From positions 42,186,283-42,250,282 of the forward strand of contig CM053250.1 in the NCBI GenBank assembly GCA_028583405.1: a stretch of 64,000 bases of DNA, read 5' to 3'. Of this stretch, positions 57,509 through 64,000 are shown one piece after another. The stretch is from Pogonophryne albipinna (taxonomy: Eukaryota > Chordata > Actinopteri > Perciformes > Artedidraconidae). The notes beneath the pieces are model-generated. The model saw only the letters and a program-made list of their open reading frames with translations. It was not told the DNA's origin and did no database searches. The translations under genes were made by a program, and so were the position numbers. Every line of letters begins with the position of its first letter. The stretch's first letter is position 1.

Positions 57509-58603
57509 GAGGCTTCTCAATTCTCAAATGTCCCCTCCTCGACTCCTATCCTCGATACTTAGTCCCTCCCACAGGAGATGCGAGTGGAGGACTGAGGAGG
57601 GGAACCGAGGAGAAAGGAGGGGAAGCAGCAGGCGGTTAGAGAAATGAGAACTCCTCTCCTCGGTCATTTTAAAGAGACGTCCATTAATGATGACAGGAGG
57701 CACAGCAGCCCTCTGTCTGATGGACAGATGTGTTCATGATGACTTATATATTTACTTTTAATTCATTGACAGTGCGGTATAATGAGACAATAACAGGCTA
57801 CAGATGCAGACATATACACACACATATATTTATATAAATATATACAATTTCAGAATCAAACAAGTATGAGAGCACTCTCATAATAACGTGACACAATCAG
57901 AGACTGGATATATCCCCCTCTCTCTGGTCGCTGAAATGGGGCATTGAAATTACGGGCCAAAAGTTGTATTTACGAGTATTAAAAGTAAGCATAGGACATC
58001 AAAACAACTGAGACCCGTCTGTCCGCCGCATCTACGCACTGTATAACACACACACCTACACACTGTACCACACACACCTACAGCTCCTAAAGCATAATCA
58101 GGCTACAGCCTATTTTATTATGTGAAGCACTAAATGGTCTTAGAAAAATATCGACTCTTTGTTTGTAGATATCTACTAAACTACAGCATACAAATACAGA
58201 GAGTAGGCCTGTTATACTGAGTGATATATATTATATACACTGCTCTGCTTTCTGCACGGACCTCACAGCTGTTCTCACTGTAAACAGCGCGTCGCGATGA
58301 AAGCAGTTACTAAAATAATATCCAGGGGATGCATGCAGAGCTGTCATTGGCTGAGATAAGTCCGGCCGTGCGTCAAGCCTCCACCGTTCCCGGAAATGCA
58401 TCCGTGGAGGAGCCGTGGAGGATGCATCAGTGTATCCTCGGTTATAGCTCCTCCAGAGAGCCTCCTCGATGCTCGATCCTCGGTCCTCGAAGTGCATTTA
58501 GAGAAATTAGATGTCCTTCACCATGCGCGCTGAAATTAATTTCCGGGTCACTACCGGAGGACCGAGGAGTCGAGGAGGGGACATTTGAGAATTGAGAAGC
58601 CTC
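57509..58603. mobile_element. TIR element with perfect 39-bp ends
   Basis: It begins GAGGCTTCTCAATTCTCAAA and ends with the reverse complement; the identity extends 39 bp. The interior (58090-58560) is the source family of blocks in the composite region at 28905 and 36480. No clean target duplication and no transposase were found. Confidence 0.85.
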
Positions 58604-59689
58604 AGAGAGTCCTTTACCTCACTGAGCCTCTCAGTCTGACAGGAGAGCTCTCCTCCACCATGGTTGTAGAAACATCTACTTCTTATATCCGTTAGCGCAG
58701 CTAGCACCAGATTCTAATAACAACAGCGCCGGTACCGGTGCGCCTCTCTCTCTCTCCCTCGCTCGCTCTCTCGCTCCCACGCTCGCACTTTGGCTGTGAG
58801 CTGCGGGCGCCTGATAAGCCAACATCCCCCACTTTCATCACTTACAGCGCCTATGTCAAAAACCGGCCCTGCCAGTACATATAGTGGCAATGTCTCAAGA
58901 TTTAGCAAACATACACCGTTATTGAACATACAGTAACACAAATACTACAAATCCACATAACAAACAATCAAAAACGAAAAAGGGTCGCCACTTATTATTA
59001 ATATAATATTTGTATATAGGGGAAACACTGGATACTATTGGTTAAGTATTTGAAAATATAAACTGTAGAACCACAGAGAGCCCGGGTCTGCTCTGTGGAC
59101 TGAAAATATCTCTGATGAACATCTCTGCCACCAATCTGATTATTAGTCTGAAAGTAGAGATCTGCAGCGAAAACATCCTCTTCCATATGACCCTGAGACA
59201 TAAACACGGGTTTCAGGAATGCTCTCACAATCACTCACTTTCTCAGAACCACTTACTCTGCAGAAATGACCCCAGACCTTGTTAATATGGGCAGTGTGGT
59301 TAGGAGGGCCGGTGGAGTGAAGCTTCAGTTTGGTGGCTTGTAGCCTCAGCATTACAACAGCCCCGCCCCCCACTCTGACTCAAACAGAGTAATGTACACA
59401 CGAGCGTGCAGGGAATCATGCAGTGTGCAGCTCTCTCTGCTTATATGGCTCAGTCATAAACTCTATCTCTCTTAGGGTCATTAACAGGCACTTAGCTGCA
59501 GACTTGACTTTCTGTAGCTCACATACGCACACACTCACACACACCTTCAAGGTTTATATCTGAGTCTACATTCAGGAATCACCTCACCTCTCTGGAGTCT
59601 CATGTTTCGTAAAGAGAAGAGAGAGCCAATGGTCACACACACACACACAGTTTTTCTCTTTTTAATTTCTCATACTCATGCATAAACTT
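58604..59689. other. sntb2 intron 1, low-content stretch
   Basis: A CT-rich stretch (58740-58790) and a short block ending AAAACCGGCCCTGCCAG near 58858-58875 look like old transposon pieces. A CA run lies at 59634-59649. No gene is recognised. Confidence 0.45.
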
Positions 59690-59840
59690 ATTGTGAGTGG
59701 TGTAAGTAAGTACAAGTAACTCAAGTACGTAATTAAGTAATTTGTGCATTACTTTTTGAGTTTTTCCATTTTATGCTAATTTTCACTACAATTTAATAGC
59801 AAATATTGTTCTTTCTACTCCACTACATTTATTTAACAGC
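59690..59840. repeat. ACTTAAGTAAAAGT-type dispersed repeat, copy 3
   Basis: AAGTACAAGTAACTCAAGTA and TTCTACTCCACTACATTTAT identify the family. Orientation appears reversed relative to part of copy 2. Confidence 0.5.
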
Positions 59841-60329
59841 TTACGCCAAGCCCCCCCCCCCTGCCTGAAACCCTCCATTGGACTCCTCTGTTTACTTCCA
59901 TGACATATAGTGACATCACTAAGTAACAGTCGCGCTTCTATTGGCTAGCGCTCCAACTACGTGAAAAGCTAAGGGGTGGGACTGTGTTTGACCAATCACA
60001 ATGGAGCCGGCCAGCTAACCAATCAGAGCAGACTGGGCTCTGGTTTCAGACAGAGGGTGAAAATAGGTGCTGCAGCACAGGCAGTATGAAAAAAATAAAG
60101 AGCTTTTTGAACATGAGATAGTAGAGGAACAAAATACAATTTTGAACCTGAAACTGAGCAGAATATGGTCTCTTAAAATATCTACATACTTCTTCCACCT
60201 CTGCTTATTGTGCACATAAGTATACTATAAGGGCATGGATTGGAGTAGATAACATGGGCATGTGTGAGGGAGGATACAACAAGTGTAAGTGAGGGCATGT
60301 GACTCTGCCAGTGAGGTGGCTGGACCAAA

Positions 60330-60412
60330 TTTGGAAAGTGAATGCATCACATCAAGCATCTTTGGGTTCAAGAAAAGCGCTATAGAAATACAATTTTTTA
60401 TTATTATTATTA
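60330..60412. repeat. SINE/LINE 3' tail relic
   Basis: AGAAAAGCGCTATAGAAATA followed by a TTATTATTATTATTA tract is the typical 3' tail of L2-type LINEs and their SINEs in fish. Only the tail is recognisable. Confidence 0.6.
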
Positions 60413-61558
60413 TCTGAAAGCCGTTGTTTTACAAGCTGTACAGCCAAGTCAGCTCTTATTTCACACAGGGGACCAGTGTCCTTCTAAGAGATAGCAGAGG
60501 ACTCTTTACTTTCCAAGTTCTTGACCAGAAGATCACCGGTGTCCTTTCCATTTAAATACCTTTCTGTATGAATAATTACGGATGATTCAAATATTTGCTT
60601 GACAAACACAGGCCTAATCTATTTTCCATCCCACATGAATTTTTTTACTAGCCAACTGTTGACATTCAATCCACAGTCAAACCACAGCTTTCTCCAAAAT
60701 GTTTTAAAAGTCTAGCCTTCACTGGGCCCCAAAGTGCATAAAAAGCATTTGAAATGGTTACTTTCTTCAGAAAACTTCCCAGAGTGTGTCCTCCTCCTAT
60801 GGCTGCTCGCACCATATATCCTGAGTGACTGGGTGTTATTGGGAGGAATCCCACAGATGGTCCGACTATCAACACTCTATTTCCTCTAACCCTGTAGATA
60901 TTTAACAGCTGTCCCTAACAAACTTTGGCTCTTTTCTTTTCTCTCTATTTGGAGCGATACTCTAGCATTTACTAAAGTTGTGATTAAGTCAGTGCTTATT
61001 AGAAGCGTGCTGTACTGTCACTCTCAGTCTTAAAAATAATTAATTCTAATTTATTGTTTTGAAAAAGTTATTATTCTCATAAGCAATCAATTTTGTTATG
61101 TATCAAAAGGCAAATGTAATGATTTATACCAGTAACAAATACAAATATATTACATTTACAAAAAACAAAACAGGGAGGGTTCCTTTGAAAATAATGCTCA
61201 ACTGTTTATATAGTTTCCTTTCAATGGATTACAAATATATAATGTTAGTGATATTGCTGTTAGCATTAGCAGTACTGATTCAGTAGGGTTCAGCATCAGG
61301 GTAACCGTGGAAACTGTGTCTTTCCCAAAAAGAAAGACAAAAGGATCTACCGCTAGTCTTGAGCACTGTAAAGATAACCTGTTCAATAGTATTTGCCAGG
61401 TGTCTTTAATTGTAGTATTCTCTAAAAACAAAAGTTGTAGTTATAAAATCCCCTCAAATGTACTAGGTGCCAGGTAAGAAGATATGGTAGAACTGTATCA
61501 GGCACAGGTCTAATACATCGGCCTAATGTTGAGCTTTACATCATCTGTTGCTCCACAG
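60413..61558. other. sntb2 intron 1, 3' end
   Basis: No features except the acceptor CTCCACAG ending at 61558. The polypyrimidine tract before it is weak (CATCATCTGTTGCTCCACAG). Confidence 0.5.
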
Positions 61559-61775
61559 TGAAGTACATCCGCGAGGTCTCTCCACTCTTCAAGAAGCCGT
61601 CCCTGGTGGCCGACCTGCCGTGGGACGGCGTCCGCCCGCAGTCGCCTAGCTACAGCGGCAGCGAGGACTCCGGCTCGCCCAAACACAGCTCCCCCCCCGC
61701 CAAAGACAGGAAGGTCATCAGCCTGAAGATGTGCTTCATCAGCAGGAACCTCACCATGCCAGACCTGGAGAACAG
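61559..61775 (+). CDS. sntb2: Beta-2-syntrophin, exon 2
   Basis: Exon 2 continues exon 1 in phase (G from exon 1 plus TG makes Val) and encodes VKYIREVSPLFKKPSLVADL, PWDG, PQSPSYSGSEDSGSPKH and KMCFISRNLTMPDLENR. This is the syntrophin segment leading from the PDZ into the C-terminal half of PH1. The GSEDSGSPKH run is characteristic of the beta-2 paralogue. It ends AACAG before donor GTACAC (61776) in phase 2. Intron 1 is 49,781 bp. Later exons (PH2 and the syntrophin-unique domain) are outside the window. Confidence 0.95.
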
Positions 61776-61790
61776 GTACACTGGGACCTC

Positions 61791-62367
<577 letters not shown>

Positions 62368-62645
62368 AATGGGTGCTGTAAAAACTACACTGCGCATGCT
62401 CAGTCTTTTTCTATTCAATGTGTGCGGAAAAAAATAATCACCATAGGGGCACTGTGCTGGCATCCCCACCAAACGTCATCTCACATAATTCAGAGCTGAT
62501 CGCGAAAATAGTAGTTGTGAAGAGGAGACGAGAGAGAGCAGCGTATAGCGATTATAATCAGTAAAACGGAAAGAAAATGAATGAAGTTGACCACCTACTT
62601 CAGCTTTGGTAAGTTCATTTTATGTCATATATTTTGTTGATCTTC
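62368..62645 (+). repeat. Dispersed repeat with ATG and splice donor, copy 2
   Basis: Second copy of the 8498-8794 segment, with the MNEVDHLLQL start (62577) and donor GTAAGT (62609) preserved. It is cut at 62645 by the Gypsy LTR; copy 1 shows the uninterrupted sequence (GATCTTCAGAGAGC). Confidence 0.75.
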
Positions 62646-64000
62646 TGTCATGTCTCGGAAACTATTATGATAGTTTATTCTTTATATTAGTTTTGTCATG
62701 TCCCTTTGTCCTGTGCTTTCTGTTTATTTTGAGTAGTAATTCTCCCTCTCGTTTCAGGACTCCATGCTCCCCGCCCCTATGTGTCTCCTGCGTTCGTGAC
62801 TGTTTACCCCGCCCTGATTGTTTCCACCTGTGCCTCTCACCTTGTGTATATATTGTTTTAGTCCCCACCTGTCCAGTGCCAGTTCGTTTCTCATTCATGA
62901 CTACGTTCAAGCCTGCTCCATGGTCGTATCCCGTTTCTCATGCTCCTGGTTATTGCATTTAGTTTTTCCTCTAAACCAACCTCGACACCAACCGGCTGCA
63001 TTTCCCACGGATTACTCCAAAGTGGCCTTCATGATCTCACCGGCCGAGCAGCAGTGTGGGCTACGGCAGAGTGGTCCCGAGGCTCCCCCATCTGCGGATC
63101 TCAGGCCGACTTCATAGACACCATGAGGAAGATCTTCGATCAAACCAATCCGGGCAGAGAAGCAGCTCGGGCTCTGATCAAGCTGCGGCAGAATTAGCGT
63201 AGTGTGGCTGACTATGCTATTGAGTTCAGGACTATTGCAGCCGACAGCGGCTGGAACTCCGCTGCACTGTTCGACGCATTCGTCAGCGGTCTCTCGGATC
63301 CCCTACAAGACCAGGTGGCGCCACTCGATCTGCCCGCTGACTTGGACTCCGTCATATCATGGCAATAAGAATAGACAATCGTTTGGCGGAGAGGAGAAGG
63401 GATACATTCAAGGCTGCGGTTGGTCCGCCTCTCCAGAGGAGGCGCTCGCCGCCGTATACCACTTCTTCTTGGAGGCCCCGTCACCACCCGCGCCCCGGAC
63501 AACAGCGCCCCCTGGCTCCGTGGAGGAGCCAATGCAGTTGGGCCGCGCCAAGCTTTCTATGGCAGAACGTCAGCGTCGTTTCAAGGAGGGCCTGTGTTTC
63601 TACTGCGGTCAGCGCGGACATCCACAAGCGGCTTGCCCGGTAAAAGAGGAGGCTCACCAATAAAGAGGAGGACGTTGGTGAGCCGAATCTCTGCCTCTGA
63701 CTTTCCTCCTCGCACCTTGACCCGCATCCAGGTAAAAATCAGAGACAATGTGGTTACTCATGGTGCTCTTGTTGATTCAGGGGCAGACGAAAGTCCCATG
63801 GATTGGGGTTTAGTAAACAGAATGAACATAAAAACTAAACCTCTACCCCAGCCTCTTGAAGCCAGTGCTCTCGATGGGCAGCTGTTGTTCAAAGTGACTC
63901 ACCAAACTGAGCCTTTAGAAGTAAGGTGTAATGATAACCATCACGAGACAATTTTCACCTTTATAACTCAGCTCAACATCCCCTCATCTTGGGGTTTCCC
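62646..64000 (+). mobile_element. Ty3/Gypsy retrotransposon, 5' part, runs off the window
   Basis: It starts TGTCATGTCTCGG at the break in the repeat. The LTR has TGTATATATTG near 62845 as a TATA box. The LTR's 3' edge and primer site are unclear. After it come gag and protease reading frames on the plus strand. Polymerase and the 3' LTR are beyond the window, so the target duplication cannot be checked. Confidence 0.85.
63031..64000 (+). pseudogene. Gypsy gag and protease, disrupted
   Basis: Gag homology runs through several frames: RKIFDQTNPGREAARALIKL then an in-frame TAG, FVSGLSDPLQDQV, IRIDNRLAERRRD, and the single zinc knuckle CFYCGQRGHPQAAC near 63594-63635. The protease active site DSGAD is at about 63774-63788. 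At least one stop and two frame changes separate these parts, so the copy is inactive in this region. The layout is typical of fish Gypsy elements. Confidence 0.85.

Overview
This is a teleost fish nuclear segment, most likely from a spiny-rayed (percomorph) fish. The evidence is vertebrate genes with fish-like sequences, split by GT-AG introns and embedded in a dense set of teleost transposons: several hAT types, a Tc1-like element, piggyBac-type and Harbinger-type miniature elements, self-primed LTR elements, an endogenous retrovirus relic and Ty3/Gypsy.

Host genes occupy only a few kilobases. On the minus strand at the left are the first two coding exons of a PDE11A-type cyclic-nucleotide phosphodiesterase (3303-2650 and 1827-1669). 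Exon 1 carries an unexpected in-frame TAA at 2760-2758. A compact two-coding-exon cytochrome c gene follows at 5782-5377, also minus; its linkage to pde11a suggests the testis-type (cyct) locus. On the plus strand is beta-2-syntrophin (sntb2): exon 1 at 11054-11777 (N-terminal half of the split PH domain, Gly/Ser-rich linker, PDZ) and exon 2 at 61559-61775. The rest of pde11a lies left of the window and the rest of sntb2 right of it.

Nearly everything from 11.8 to 61.5 kb is the single 49.8-kb intron 1 of sntb2, filled with mobile DNA. In order: a Harbinger-type MITE (15.4 kb), a 1.5-kb hAT with an 8-bp target duplication (16.8-18.3), a LINE 3' end (18.4), a 175-bp tandem repeat (20 kb), a Tc1-like element split by a MITE (21.3-23.6), LTR element A (24.0-27.3), a small hAT (27.8-28.3), a three-fold composite repeat region (28.9-40.5) containing two further hAT insertions with exact 8-bp duplications, LTR element B (43.7-46.3), a retroviral relic (46.8 to about 54.6), a hAT with a nested THAP-coding element (54.9-57.5), and a TIR element (57.5-58.6). 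Intron 2 of sntb2 opens with about 127 uninterrupted TG dinucleotides and then the 5' end of a Gypsy element running off the window.

The strongest unusual signal is LTR elements A and B. Both are complete, minus-strand, non-autonomous elements with exact 5-bp target duplications and no recognisable pol. In each, the 10-11 nt beside the 5' LTR are complementary to a site inside the LTR exactly 30 bp downstream of a TATA-like TATTTAG. Two positions in the pairing differ between A and B and are compensated on both sides. This is the pattern expected of Tf1/sushi-type self-priming. Both carry the same ordered set of GC-rich minisatellite modules, and that cargo is more similar between A and B than their LTRs are.
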